The notes under the pieces are model-generated. The model was not told the origin of the DNA. It saw nothing but the letters and a program-made list of their open reading frames with translations, and searched no databases. A stretch of DNA of 64,000 nucleotides from Brucepastera parasyntrophica (lineage in GTDB: Bacteria; Spirochaetota; Spirochaetia; Treponematales; Treponemataceae), in NCBI RefSeq assembly GCF_022376835.1, contig NZ_CP084606.1, forward strand, positions 862,501 through 926,500, written 5' to 3'. The position numbers and the translations under genes are program-made. Every line of letters begins with the position of its first letter. The first letter of the stretch is position 1. This document shows positions 9,744 through 19,666 of this stretch, piece after piece.

Positions 9744-11437
9744 ATGGATTTTTTTCCCGGACAGAATTTTTCCGCCGAGGATTATTGCGAATGGGCGCCT
9801 GATGATATAGCCTGTCCGCTCTTATCGGATTCCGGCTCGCCCGAATACGGAGAAACCCGGACATCCGACCGCATATCGGCGCTCGCGGAAAGCGCCTTCG
9901 GAATCCCCTACCTGTTTCCGTGGCAGCGGCTTGTAATCGCAAATATTCTTGACGCAATAGAGGCGGTCAGGGCTGCTGAAAATAAAGACAGCGATGATGA
10001 ATGCTATGATGAGGACGGCGCACACAGGGGCAGGCAGATAATTCTGCTGCCGACCGGAGCAGGGAAATCACTCTGCTTTCAGCTCCCGGCCCTGGTACTG
10101 GATAAACCGACCCTGGTTATTTATCCCCTTCTTGCCCTTATGGGAGATCAGCTTCGGCGGATGGAGGAAAACGGGATACGGCCTGTTTTATTCCGCGGAA
10201 ACCAGAACACAGAAGAACGGGAAAATCAGTACCGGAGGCTGGACGGACGCGACGGACAGCCGCCGGCCAATCTGATTATCGCGAATCCGGAAATTCTGTC
10301 CGTTGAGAAAATCCTGAAAAAAATTGCCGAAAGGGGCGTCGGTCATATTGCGGTAGATGAAGCCCACTGCGTTTCCGAATGGGGAGACTCTTTCCGGCCG
10401 GCATATCTGGACCTGAAAAAAATCATTGAAAAACTGAACCCGCCCGCTGTTACCGCCTTTACGGCGACGGCCTCCCCTCCCGTACTGGAACGTATTGCGG
10501 AGATACTTTTTGACGGAAGAGCCCATATTGTACGCGGTGATTCAGACCGCCCTAACATACAATATTCCGTTATCCACTGCTTTAATAAACCGGCGGCCCT
10601 TATCAGGGCGGTCGCCGGAAATCAGAGACCTCTTGTTGTATTCTGTTCCACACGGGGACAGACAGAACGGACGGCCCTTCTTCTCCGGGAAACCCTGAAT
10701 GATACTGATATCCGTTTTTATCATGCCGGACTCGAAAAAGAAGAAAAGCAAAAAATAGAATCATGGTTTCACGGACACGAGCGGGGAATTCTATGCACAA
10801 CCTGCGCCTGGGGAATGGGCGTTGACAAAAAAATGTCCGCACGGTTATTCACAGGGATATATCTCCCACACCGGAAGCCTATATTCAGGAAGCAGGCCGG
10901 GGCGGACGCGACGGAAACCGGGCAAAAGCCATTCTGCTCTGGAGTAAAAAAGACCGGAGGAGAATCGAAGCCCTGCCTGAAAGAGAGAAACTGCGGGCAA
11001 TGCCTTTTGTGCGCTATGCCGAATCAGGCCTGTGCAGAAGGGAAATACTGCTTGACGCAATGAGCGGAGGTTCTGATGCGGGAACGGAAAAACCCGCCTG
11101 TTCAGGATGTGATATATGCGACGGAACGGCTAAATCCGAACCGGCGGACCTCCGGCTGGTATACGATTTTATTCTGAAAAATAACCGCTGTTTTTCCCCG
11201 GAAGAGGCGGCTCAATATCTTGCAGAAAGGGGAAACCGGATATCCCGTGAAAAAAACGGCTTTTCGCAGTGGCAGATTTCCGATTTTACCGAAATGCTTG
11301 ATGAACTGGAAAAAACAAAATGCATCAGGACAATTCCGTATTTTCCCTGGAAAAATAAACTGGCGGTATGCATAAAACTGAAAAAGAAGGATCTTCTTTC
11401 AGACGGCCAGGCAGGAATTCATAATATTCGGACATAA
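9744..11437 (+). CDS. recQ: ATP-dependent DNA helicase RecQ, frame broken by one lost base
   Basis: A RecQ-type 3'-5' helicase for recombination and repair. Walker A is LLPTGAGKS, the DEAH box is VDEAHCVSEWG, motif III is FTATAS, and motif VI, QEAGRGGRDG, appears only after repair. The frame breaks at seven A (10827-10833). With one more A it reads DKKNVRTVIHRDI and joins to a C-terminal part with a Cys cluster (CRREIL, CSGCDIC) typical of the RecQ zinc-binding region. Total about 564 residues; a winged-helix-like stretch follows, and no HRDC domain is evident. An insert rich in Asp/Glu lies before Walker A. No Shine-Dalgarno is seen; a TATACA box ends 6 nt before the ATG. A strong hairpin terminator follows the stop. 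Confidence 0.85.
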
Positions 11438-11465
11438 AAAAAGCCGGAAAAATACCGGCTTTTTT
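11437..11465. terminator. Bidirectional rho-independent terminator after recQ
   Basis: Stem AAAAAAGCCGG/CCGGCTTTTTT with loop AAAAATA. The A tract on one side and the T tract on the other make it usable in both directions; it lies just past the recQ stop. Confidence 0.85.
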
Positions 11466-11540
11466 ATGAACAGGATAATGCTTAGCAAGGCCTTTCTGCC
11501 CCGGCCTTTTTATGTATAAAGCCCGGGACAGAAAAGTTTC

Positions 11541-11994
11541 CTACCAGTGCCTTTGATGATGCATGCCCGGATTATTCGGGGAGAGTTTCTGCCATTGCCC
11601 TGCATATTTGAGGGCCGGCCGTCTCTCATCATCCCGCCGTGGTGGAAATCATCCCTGGGCATCCTGATGGTGCTCAAATCAATTTCCTTGCCGTTGACCC
11701 AAACTTTTGACGGCATAAGAACCGTTTTTCTTCCTTGCCGTCCGGGGTCTGGAATTTGCGCTGGAACCCTTCGGCCTTAATCGTATCGCCGACCTTTATG
11801 CTGTTTTCCCAGGCCAGCTGGTAAAACGCCGGCGCGGGCAGATACAGGGTTTCGCCTTTTGCCGTAGTGATATAAGGCTGGGCATCCGTAACAGCCAGTT
11901 TTCCTTCAAAGGTGGAGGAATCCCTTGCTCCCGCAGCAAACATACACATTCCGCACAAACTGATAAGCAGTATTCCGGTTAATGCTTTCTTCAT
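11541..11994 (-). CDS. Small exported protein of unknown function, frame broken
   Basis: The N-terminus has a signal peptide (MKKALTGILLISLCGMCMFA followed by AGARDS). The mature part contains VTDAQPYITTAKGETLYLPA and a short KVGDTIKAEGF segment that resembles a small beta-barrel, but no family is recognised. The frame breaks at five T (11725-11729): one extra base reads GKEEKTVLMPSKVWVNGKE and continues. A second lost base at GGGG (11578-11581) is suggested, giving a His/Pro-rich end NNPGMHHQRHW and about 151 residues. The second repair and the exact stop are less certain. It sits alone, reading towards the terminator behind recQ. Confidence 0.55.
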
Positions 11995-12346
11995 AATAAA
12001 ACTCCTTAAAAAAAAGTGTTATTAATATATAAGCAATATCCATGCCAACTATAAAATACCCAAAAACAGCAGAAAAAGGCAAGAAAAAGCCTGATTCCGG
12101 TGAACCGCCTGGAAAAATTTTCACACCTGCCGGAATTTTTTTCCCATGTCTCCTTTATTTTCTCCCTCGGACGGACACTGAAGCCGCGGACAGGGCAAGT
12201 GAATTCGTTATTAATGAAACCGGGAATACGTCAAACGGAACGTACATTATAAACTGAAGAACAATTACAAAAAATCATGGATCCGGGGAAACCGGAAGTA
12301 TAAAATCATATCTTTGATGGCTTCCGCTCATTTCGCGGTAAAAAAT
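11995..12346. other. Gene-free stretch
   Basis: About 350 bases, fairly AT-rich near 12.0 kb and again near 12.3 kb, between two minus-strand genes. Short open frames exist on both strands, but none has a ribosome-binding site or a recognisable product. No strong hairpin is seen. Confidence 0.5.
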
Positions 12347-12601
12347 CTATACCATTACCTCGTCATCATGCGTTGCTGTTTCTTCCTGTCCGCTTTCTTC
12401 AGCCGCGCCTTCCTCCGGTGCTGGAGGGGCTGCAGGCGGCGTCCGCGTCCTGCGTTTTTGCTGGCGGACCTGGCGTTTTTTCCGGGAACTTGAAACATAA
12501 AAAACAAGGTTAAAATACAATACAAGGACAATAGTGATACCTATTACCTGGGGAGAAAGAATAACCGATTTTAACAGATTCAGCAATTCGGGCATTGTCA
12601 T
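12347..12601 (-). CDS. Small single-pass membrane protein
   Basis: I take the start at the ATG at 12601 (MTMPELL), which has AAGG upstream; a longer in-frame version starting at 12655 is possible. The 84-residue product has one hydrophobic helix (VIGITIVLVLYFNLVFYV), then a strongly basic stretch (SSSRKKRQVRQQKRRTR), a Pro/Ala linker and an acidic tail. This suggests an N-out, C-in inner-membrane protein with a charged cytosolic tail. The function is unknown. It diverges from hisH, with only 70 bases between the two starts. Confidence 0.6.
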   Translation of the reverse strand: MTMPELLNLLKSVILSPQVIGITIVLVLYFNLVFYVSSSRKKRQVRQQKRRTRTPPAAPPAPEEGAAEESGQEETATHDDEVMV

Positions 12602-12671
12602 TATGCCTTCATTATCGGTACATCCTGTATTCCGCTTGACCAGTACTTCCCTCATCGATAGGATATAAATT

Positions 12672-13304
12672 ATGACAGGAATAATAGATTATTGTGCCGG
12701 TAATATCAGAAGTGTCGAAAGGGCGCTTCAGTTTCTTAAAACCGAGTACGTTATTTCAAAAAATCCAAAAGATCTGGAAAAAGCAGACCGCCTGATTTTC
12801 CCGGGCGTCGGCGAGGCCGGATTTGCCATGGCCCAGCTGAAAAAAACGGGATTTGACCTATTTATAAAGGAACAGACAGCCGCGGGAAAAGCCCTGCTGG
12901 GGATATGTCTCGGCGCGCAGATCATTTTCGAACATTCCGAAGAAAGCGATACCGCCTGTCTCGGACTGCTGCCGGGAAAAATCCGGCGGTTCCCGTCGTA
13001 TTTTGCAGCAAAAAATCTGAAAATTCCTCACATGGGGTGGAATAATCTTCAATATCAAAACGGAGGGTCCGGACTTTTTTCCGGTGTTCCGGAAAATACC
13101 GATGTTTATTTTGTCCATTCCTATTATATTGAGCCGTCCGACACGGATATCATTACCGCGGTAACCGATTACGGTTTTCCCGTTCCGTGCGCGGTAAAAA
13201 AAGGCAATATAGAAGCCCTGCAGTTTCATCCTGAAAAATCAGGCTTGCCCGGACTGAGAATGCTGGCCCATTTTACCGGCGCGGAGGGAGCGGCTCTATG
13301 CTGA
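12672..13304 (+). CDS. hisH: Imidazole glycerol phosphate synthase, glutaminase subunit
   Basis: HisH releases ammonia from glutamine and passes it to HisF in histidine biosynthesis. The class I amidotransferase triad is visible: the nucleophile Cys in LLGICLGAQ (about residue 79) and the His/Glu of FHPEKSG (about 187). The 210 residues match the family. The ATG follows AGGAT at a usable distance. The stop overlaps the hisF start by seven bases, as expected for two subunits made in equal amounts. Other his genes are not in this window. Confidence 0.95.
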   Translation: MTGIIDYCAGNIRSVERALQFLKTEYVISKNPKDLEKADRLIFPGVGEAGFAMAQLKKTGFDLFIKEQTAAGKALLGICLGAQIIFEHSEESDTACLGLLPGKIRRFPSYFAAKNLKIPHMGWNNLQYQNGGSGLFSGVPENTDVYFVHSYYIEPSDTDIITAVTDYGFPVPCAVKKGNIEALQFHPEKSGLPGLRMLAHFTGAEGAALC

Positions 13305-14062
13305 AAAAAAGAATTATTGTCTGTCTTGATGTAAAAGACGGAAGAACAACCAAGGGTGTCAAATTTCTTGATAACCGGGATATAGGTGATCCGGTTGAAA
13401 TGGCCGACGAGTATTACCGGCAGGGAGTCGATGAGCTGGTTTTTTACGATATAATGGCTTCAGCCAGAGGCAAGGGACCGATCCTTGACCTGATACGCCG
13501 GGTCGCGGAAAAAATTTTTATCCCCTTCTGCGTCGGCGGCGGAATTTCATCCATTGATGATATAAGGAATATTATTCTTGCGGGAGCTGAAAAAGTAAGC
13601 CTGAATTCACCTGCCGTAAATAACCCCCGCCTGATTTCAGAGGGCGCTGCCATTTTCGGAAACCAGTGTATTGTACTCGGGATGGACGCAAAAAGGGACG
13701 CAAGCACACCCTCCGGCTACCGGGTATATATCAATGGCGGAAGAACTGTCACCAGACTGGACGCTCTTGAATGGGCGGTCAAGGCGGAAAAACTGGGCGC
13801 CGGCGAAATAGTCCTGAATTCAATTGACGCGGACGGGACGAGGGACGGTTACGAAATTCCTCTCACCCGGATGATTTCGGAGCAGACAGGAATTCCGGTG
13901 GTCGCTTCAGGCGGAGCGGGAACGCCCCGGCATATGGCGGAAGTCCTTACGGAAGGAAGGGCCGACGCAGCCCTCATAGCTTCAATGGTCCACAGCGGCG
14001 AATATACCATAGGGTCCATAAAAACGGAATTGGCCCGGGAAAATATTCCTGTAAGAGAATAG
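13298..14062 (+). CDS. hisF: Imidazole glycerol phosphate synthase, cyclase subunit
   Basis: HisF is the TIM-barrel cyclase that uses ammonia from HisH to form imidazole glycerol phosphate and AICAR. The N-terminal [18 protein letters not shown] contains the catalytic Asp (residue 11). The second catalytic Asp is in [12 protein letters not shown] (about residue 130). Phosphate-binding motifs FCVGGGIS and VVASGGAG are in place. At 254 residues it is full length and intact. Translationally coupled to hisH. Confidence 0.95.
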   Translation: MLKKRIIVCLDVKDGRTTKGVKFLDNRDIGDPVEMADEYYRQGVDELVFYDIMASARGKGPILDLIRRVAEKIFIPFCVGGGISSIDDIRNIILAGAEKVSLNSPAVNNPRLISEGAAIFGNQCIVLGMDAKRDASTPSGYRVYINGGRTVTRLDALEWAVKAEKLGAGEIVLNSIDADGTRDGYEIPLTRMISEQTGIPVVASGGAGTPRHMAEVLTEGRADAALIASMVHSGEYTIGSIKTELARENIPVRE

Positions 14063-14150
14063 ATATATAGTATATATGACAGTCAGGGTACAGATACAAC
14101 CATAACGGTTTTACCGGCGGTATAATCAGAATGAAGAATACCCTTTCCCT

Positions 14151-15222
14151 TTAATTCTTCCTGCTGTCGGATGGGAAAACCGCCCGTATGAAATTTGCAG
14201 TAAACTGGTATACATCTCTGGTATAGGCTTTCAGAATACGGGGCAGGCCGGAGCCGAGGTAAGACACAATCCGGAGGTCCTTGAAAATACGCATGAGGAT
14301 TTTATTCCGGGGCGCGGAAAAACCCTGAAAAAACTCATCCTGCTCAATGCCTGCAGGGATTCCCCCGCGGAGGAAATCTCTATGCGGTCATCGAAAATCT
14401 CGAAATGCGGAGAAATTTCATTTGTATAATCGTTATGGATAAAAGCGTTCAGAACAGCTTCACGCAGGGCAACCGGCGCCCAGCGGTATGAAGTTCCGCT
14501 TTCCGGAATACCTGACGATACAAGATTTTCTCGTTCAAGCCTCTCGAGTACGTCCCGGCATACCGTTATAAGGCAGCGGTATCCGTATTCCGTAACTTCG
14601 GGCTTAACCGTCCGGTCCGTACCCCGGTAGCGCGCAACCTGTATGGATATGCTGTTTATATCGGCAAGCAAATAGGCCGCATAATTATATATAGTTTCAT
14701 CAAAGTACAGTTCCAGATTCGCAGCAAAATGTTCGTCTGTTTCCACTCCTGTTTCATGATAGCAGGACCTGAGAAACGAAAATGTTATATCCTGCCGGGG
14801 AGAGCGGATTCGCGCGATTGAATTGCGGACACGGCGGACGAATACATCTTCGATAAGACGCGTAGGCATGGGTTCAGCCGCGCTTCCTATTCTGATATAA
14901 CAGCCCTTTTCGGACATACCGTATTTCCTCACATAATACGGTTTTTCAGGTCCGCTTGTCAGGGAAATTTTTATTACATCTTTGCGGTCTTTTTTTTCGA
15001 GAATTACATCAAAAAGGCCAAGACTGGAGGGAAGGATATTGTTTTTCAGGCGGTCTTTGATTTTTAACTGGAGTTCATCGGCATCTTTGACGCCATAAAC
15101 CCTTCCTGCATCATCAATGCCTATATAAATCACGCCGCCGCCGGTATAATTGAGAAAGGCTACCGCTTCTTTTCAAGATTCTCGGTCAATTCCCGTTTAT
15201 ATTCTACCTGATTTGATTCCAC
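14151..15222 (-). CDS. AlbA_2-domain putative ATP-binding protein, frame broken twice
   Basis: The N-terminal half fits the AlbA_2 (Schlafen-like) DNA-binding domain, including TGGGVIYIGIDDAGRVYGV. The C-terminal half fits the associated HATPase-like region (VALREAVLNAFIHNDYT). Such proteins are usually called transcriptional regulators or ATP-dependent helicase-related, but no function is proven. Two lost bases are inferred. One at four T (15170-15173) restores ENLEKEAVAFLNYTGGG at the N-terminus. One at five C (14362-14366) restores SSAGGIPAGIEQDEFF and a C-terminus ending SDSRKN. The repaired length is about 357 residues with a GTG start at 15222. It stands alone and may be a gene gained by transfer, though base use does not stand out by eye. 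Confidence 0.7.
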
Positions 15223-15564
15223 TTTCCTTATTATAGCAGTATACGGAGGTTTCAAAAAGGGGGCACAGCTTCCGGCCCGGCGGAAAACGTGCTATACTAA
15301 CAGATATGAAGTATAAAATACTCCGCCGCAGAACAGCAGAGTATTTTTTCTCTCCCGTGGAATTGGTCTCGGATTTAATACCATGGAACCTACAAAAACT
15401 AACGTTTTTACAGGTTGTTATAAAAACCGCCGCAGAGCAGGGCAGACCTTCGGTCTGGGGTATTCGCAGGTCGCGGAAGCGGCCATTACATACCTTACAG
15501 AACCAGCCGCAGGCTGATAAAGCCTTCGCCGCGAATAAAAAGAAGGAAACAGGGGGTCCGTGAT
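15223..15564. other. Intergenic region carrying repeat family 2 and the creB leader
   Basis: No convincing gene. AAAATACTC/GAGTATTTT forms a hairpin around 15316-15350. A possible -10 box TATACT lies near 15293. An open frame of 85 codons (15306-15563) crosses the repeat and is dismissed. The creB start is preceded by GGGGG. Confidence 0.6.
15441..15540. repeat. Dispersed repeat family 2, copy a
   Basis: Bases 15461-15518 match 28931-28988 with one difference in 58. The block is preceded here by the hairpin CAGACCTTCGGTCTG and followed by a stretch ending CGCGAATAAAA. It contains the small inverted repeat CAGCC/GGCTG. Both copies are intergenic. Confidence 0.8.
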
Positions 15565-16251
15565 ATGGCTCTTATTCTTATAGCTGATGATGAACCTTCT
15601 GTAAGAGACGCGGTACGGATCGCTCTGACCAGGGACGGGCATGAGGTTTATTCAGCCGCCGACGGAGTTTCCGCATGGAAAATTATTGAAGATCAGCCCG
15701 GGATTGAACTGGCGGTTCTCGATATTATGATGGGCGGCCTCGAAGGAACAGCTATTCTTTCCCGGTTACGGGTAAACGCAAACATGCTACCGGTTATACT
15801 TCTCACTTCCCGGGATGATGAAATTGACCGGCTCGGAGGGTTTTCCATAGGCGCGGATGATTATATCGGCAAACCATTTTCAGTCAGGGAACTCTGCGCC
15901 CGGGTCCGCGCGGTACTCAGACGAAGCCAAAGTGTAAAAACTCCTGCCCTTCAGTCCAGGGGACTTCGTATTGACAGTGAGGCATTCCGTTGCTGGTATG
16001 ACGGCGCGGAATTAAAACTGACTATCAGCGAGTTCCGCATTCTGCTCGCGCTGCAGGAACATTCAGGCGGCGCTCTTTCACGGGAGCAGCTTCTCCGCCG
16101 GGCGTGGCCCCAGGACACATGGATCGATGAAAGAAGTGTTGACAGTCATGTTAAGCGCCTTCGCCAGAAACTTCAGGAAGCCGGCGCCGCGGATATTATC
16201 AAAACAGTCTACGGACTGGGTTACCGGCTGGAGGAAGACAGTGCGGATTAA
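15565..16251 (+). CDS. creB: OmpR-family response regulator (CreB-like)
   Basis: The N-terminal receiver domain has the acidic pocket ADDE, the phospho-acceptor Asp in AVLDIMMGG (about residue 53), and the conserved Thr/Lys as LLTS and GKPFS. The C-terminal winged helix includes the typical RSVDSHVKRLRQKL recognition helix and VYGLGYRLE. The 228 residues are normal for the family. The adjacent kinase and a CreD gene support the CreB assignment, which is otherwise not specific. The kinase start lies inside the last codons of this gene, so the pair is coupled. Confidence 0.8.
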   Translation: MALILIADDEPSVRDAVRIALTRDGHEVYSAADGVSAWKIIEDQPGIELAVLDIMMGGLEGTAILSRLRVNANMLPVILLTSRDDEIDRLGGFSIGADDYIGKPFSVRELCARVRAVLRRSQSVKTPALQSRGLRIDSEAFRCWYDGAELKLTISEFRILLALQEHSGGALSREQLLRRAWPQDTWIDERSVDSHVKRLRQKLQEAGAADIIKTVYGLGYRLEEDSAD

Positions 16252-17860
16252 ACCGATACTCCGAGGCCCCATTGCGCTCCGGCTTTTTCTTTTTAACAGC
16301 CTGCTCATATTTGTTCCGGTTGCAGGTTTTTTCAGTTTTGAAGCCTATGAAAAAGCCCTGCTTGATAAACTTGAACATTCGCTTGTTCAGGAGGGACGCG
16401 TCCTGTCCGCCTGGCTTGGGACCGCCTCCCTGAATGAAGAATTTGCCGGAGAGGTTATTTCAAAACTTGAAAAAAAACATACCAGCCGCATCAGAATCAT
16501 TTCAAATGACGGTTCTCTTCTTGCCGACAGCAGCACACAGGAAACAATAGCAGCTCCCGTCAATTCTGAAGAAGAAACCGGACTGAAAGCTGTTTCCGGC
16601 AGGAGTGAAATATATCAGCCGGAAGAAGTCCCGGCGCAGAGCGGGTCATCTGAAAAACAGGCGCCGCAGTCTACCTTTATTTACCGGCTTCTTTCGACTC
16701 CCGTCCGGCTTTACAGAAAATACTTTTTACCGCCCAGCCCTCCCCTGCAGACCGCGGACTATTATTCAGGGAAAAAGCAGTTTGACGGACCCGAAATCCG
16801 CGCGGCTCTCAATGGTTATTATGGTTCGACAACCCGGGTTTCCGGCGGAGGACAGCAATCCATAACCCTGTATTCAGCGATTCCCGTCTTTCTTAACGAT
16901 GAGGTTCAGGGTGCGGTTCTTGTTTCCCAGTCAACATACAGAATTCTCAATGATCTTTACACATTCCGGCTCGGAATCGGCAGGGTTTTTCTTTACAGCC
17001 TGGCCATAGCCATTGCGGTATCCCTTATACTTGCCCTGACAATTTCACGGCCAATAGGCAGACTGAAAAAACAGGCCGACAATTTCAGGCGTTCGGGAAA
17101 ACAGGGCGGCGGTCCTCGGCCTTTTTCAGGAAGCGGAAGAAAAGACGAAATCGATACGCTGGCTCTGGCGTTTTCCGATCTTGTAAACAGGCTTGAGCTG
17201 AAAATTGACTGGGCGGAACGTTTCTCCGCCGACGCGTCCCACGAGTTGAAAAATCCGCTTACCGGTATCCGCGCGAACACGGAACTCCTCGAAACGGACG
17301 ATTCGCAGCAAAAGGAAATTATTGCATCAATACAAAACGCCTGCGGCCGTATGGAAAAAACCATAGAGGGTCTCCGCTCGCTCGCCGTCCTTGAACGCCG
17401 GGGAGGACATACTGAGGCACTGCAGTTTCTGGAAATGGTTAAAAACCTTGTCGGCTCCTTCGGGAAAGACCGGATTGAACTGGAGACTGAAGGGGATTTC
17501 TCCCGCATTATTATAAATGCGGAAACCCAGAATCTTGAAACAGCTGTCAGAAATATGCTCGATAATGCGCTTTCATTTTCTCCGGAAAACGAAAAAGTAT
17601 GCGTAAAAATTTCCGCTGCGGGAGACACTTTTGACCTGAAGGTCTGCGACAAGGGGCCGGGAATTCCGGAAGAATTGAGGGAAAAAGTATTTGAGCGGTT
17701 TTATTCAAACAGACCGGGAGAATCTTCACGGGATCATTCGGGACTCGGACTTGCGCTTGTGAGGGCCATAGCGGAAAATGCCGGAGGACGCGTTTTTATA
17801 TCTGAAATTTCCGGCGGCCCCGGGACCTGCATGGTTCTGCAGTTTCCGAAAAACAGCTGA
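16241..17860 (+). CDS. creC: Sensor histidine kinase (CreC-like)
   Basis: I choose the GTG at 16241 because GGAGG lies 6 nt before it and an MRIKPILRGPIALRLF start leads straight into the first membrane helix. A sensor region of about 220 residues faces the periplasm, ending at a second helix (YSLAIAIAVSLILALTI). HAMP linker, dimerisation/phosphoacceptor motif FSADASHELKNPLTG and the ATPase motifs (MLDNALSFS, DKGPGIPEE, HSGLGLAL) follow in order. It should phosphorylate the response regulator encoded just upstream. CreC is inferred from its neighbours; the signal is unknown. About 539 residues, intact. Confidence 0.8.
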   Translation: MRIKPILRGPIALRLFLFNSLLIFVPVAGFFSFEAYEKALLDKLEHSLVQEGRVLSAWLGTASLNEEFAGEVISKLEKKHTSRIRIISNDGSLLADSSTQETIAAPVNSEEETGLKAVSGRSEIYQPEEVPAQSGSSEKQAPQSTFIYRLLSTPVRLYRKYFLPPSPPLQTADYYSGKKQFDGPEIRAALNGYYGSTTRVSGGGQQSITLYSAIPVFLNDEVQGAVLVSQSTYRILNDLYTFRLGIGRVFLYSLAIAIAVSLILALTISRPIGRLKKQADNFRRSGKQGGGPRPFSGSGRKDEIDTLALAFSDLVNRLELKIDWAERFSADASHELKNPLTGIRANTELLETDDSQQKEIIASIQNACGRMEKTIEGLRSLAVLERRGGHTEALQFLEMVKNLVGSFGKDRIELETEGDFSRIIINAETQNLETAVRNMLDNALSFSPENEKVCVKISAAGDTFDLKVCDKGPGIPEELREKVFERFYSNRPGESSRDHSGLGLALVRAIAENAGGRVFISEISGGPGTCMVLQFPKNS

Positions 17861-17953
17861 ATAATGATATATGTGAAATTCACCCGAAATACCTGATTTT
17901 TGCCATATTTTCACCATATTTACAATTCATAATAGATTTCATCAGAAGGCTGA

Positions 17954-18042
17954 TAGACAAATAATCAAAATTATCTGACTATTTCCGGCTGCAACTTTTT
18001 CTGATGCAAAGAATGAGTTAATTCATCACATCAGAAACTTAC
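17954..18042 (-). repeat. Two-hairpin dispersed repeat, copy 3 (reverse orientation)
   Basis: Read on the minus strand, hairpin A (TTTCTGATG/CATCAGAAA outer stem) is followed by a linker with CCGGAAATAGTC and hairpin B (AGATAAT..ATTATTTG, less perfect). It has the same order and linker core as the other copies but is inverted and partly decayed. It lies between creC and creD. Confidence 0.7.
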
Positions 18043-18057
18043 ATTAAGGAGTATATC

Positions 18058-19448
18058 ATGCAAAAACAATCTCATGGCACGTTATACGGGCTTAAGGCCC
18101 TTATAATCGCAGGCATTTCACTGGCGTTACTTATTCCCATTACGATGATTTCATCTATTGTGCGGGAACGGCAAATGCTTGCGCGCTCCGTCGAAAAAGA
18201 CATAGCCCGCGGCGCGGGGGAGAACTGCTTCTGGTTGGACCGGTACTGGTAATTCCTGTTACTGAAAAGAAGGAAGGAAAAACAATCAATACAAATACAG
18301 TTATTCTTCCCCGGGAACTTACGGTCAAAGCAAATGTAAATACGGAACTGAGATCGCGGGGCATTTACTCGGCGCCGGTATATAACGGAAATTTTATCAT
18401 CACCGCAGTGTTTAATGTCAGTGAGGCAAAAATAAAATCGGTTTTTACCGGATCAGTGTCGTCGTTTCCGCAAAAAGCAAAAATCCAGATTGAGCTGACC
18501 GACCCGCGCGCGCTGAAAGAACTGCCCGTGATAAAGACAGGGGACGGACGCATAATAGAAATGAGTTCGGATTTTCCGGTTATGAATATCAGCAAGAGCG
18601 TACTTACGGGAAATATAGCGCTCACGGAAGGAATACTTGAAGTTTCCTTTGCTGCGGAAATCGGCGGAGGCGGGTCTTTGAAAATTGTGCCGGTCGGACT
18701 CGGAAATGATATACTGATTGAGGGCGACTGGCCGACGCCTTCATTTGTCGGAGAATTCTCGCCGGTAACGAGGGATGTCCATGATAACGGTTTTACCGCG
18801 GAGTGGCAGCAGGCAGTCGGGACAGGAAAGTGGCCTGAATATTTTGATGCCGCAAATATTCCCTATTACCTCCGGAATAACGAAGGCGTCGGGGTTGAGT
18901 TCTTTGATTCCGTAGGAGTGTATCATAAAACAGAGCGCGCGCTTAAGTACGCCCTCCTCTTTATCATAGTCCCATTCATTGTTATTTTTCTCTTTGAGTT
19001 ATTCACAAAGCGGCGCATACATCCCATCCAGTATATTCTGATAGGTTTCGCTGATGTCATTTTTTATACGCTGCTTCTTTCGCTCGCGGAACAGATAGAT
19101 TTTCTTCCTGCCTATATTCTCTCGGCCGGGGCTGTAATACTCGCAATCAGTTTATATTCCGGAGCTATTCTGAAAAATTTCAGGCGGGGATTTATCCTGG
19201 CGCCGCTCATGGCCCTGTTATACGCATATTTATATTCAGCTCTTCAGTCACAGGACTATGCCCTTCTTATCGGTTCAATCGGGTTATTTGTAATCCTGGT
19301 CCTTGTTATGTTCATAACCAGAAATATTGACTGGTATGAACTGTCCGGAAAAAAAGGCATACAGAACAACGGGAACAATAACAGCAGCATTCCGGACAAC
19401 AGTCAAAAGACAGATATACCGCAGGCTGACTGCGGCACGGAGGGATAA
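18058..19448 (+). CDS. creD: CreD-like inner membrane protein, frame broken by one lost base
   Basis: CreD is an inner-membrane protein of unclear function controlled by CreBC in enterobacteria and linked to envelope stress. Here the N-terminal helix (LIIAGISLALLIPITMI) is followed by the family motif SSIVRERQMLARSVEKDIA. The frame breaks at five G (18216-18220). One extra G reads GGELLLVGPVLVIPVTEKK and restores the typical CreD lead-in to a large periplasmic domain. The C-terminal third has about five further helices. The repaired length of about 463 residues fits CreD. AAGGAG lies before the ATG. Its position behind a two-component pair supports the name. Confidence 0.82.
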
Positions 19449-19469
19449 AACCAGACACCGGTGCAAAAA

Positions 19470-19601
19470 AACCTAATACTGAAAGATACTTTCAGTATTA
19501 GGTTAATGAGCAATACAAAAAAGCTGCTTATGAAGGCGTTATTGCACATAGGTTTTATTTTTCTGAATGAAATACCCCGCGAGGCACTGCAGCGGGGTAT
19601 T
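19470..19601. other. Two hairpins downstream of creD
   Basis: The first is a perfect 16-bp stem, AACCTAATACTGAAAG and complement with a 3-nt loop (19470-19504). It has a T tract on the minus strand only. The second is AATACCCCGC/GCGGGGTATT (19571-19601), followed by CTCGCCGTCAATAAAA, which resembles the edges of repeat family 2. Confidence 0.6.
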
Positions 19602-19666
19602 AAACTCTCGCCGTCAATAAAATAATTTCTGGTGCATATTCCGGAATTATATAGTATATTTACTGT

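Noticed and set aside
15306..15563. Plus-strand open frame of 85 codons before creB
   Set aside because: It crosses repeat family 2, and its sequence in copy b is not open in the same way.
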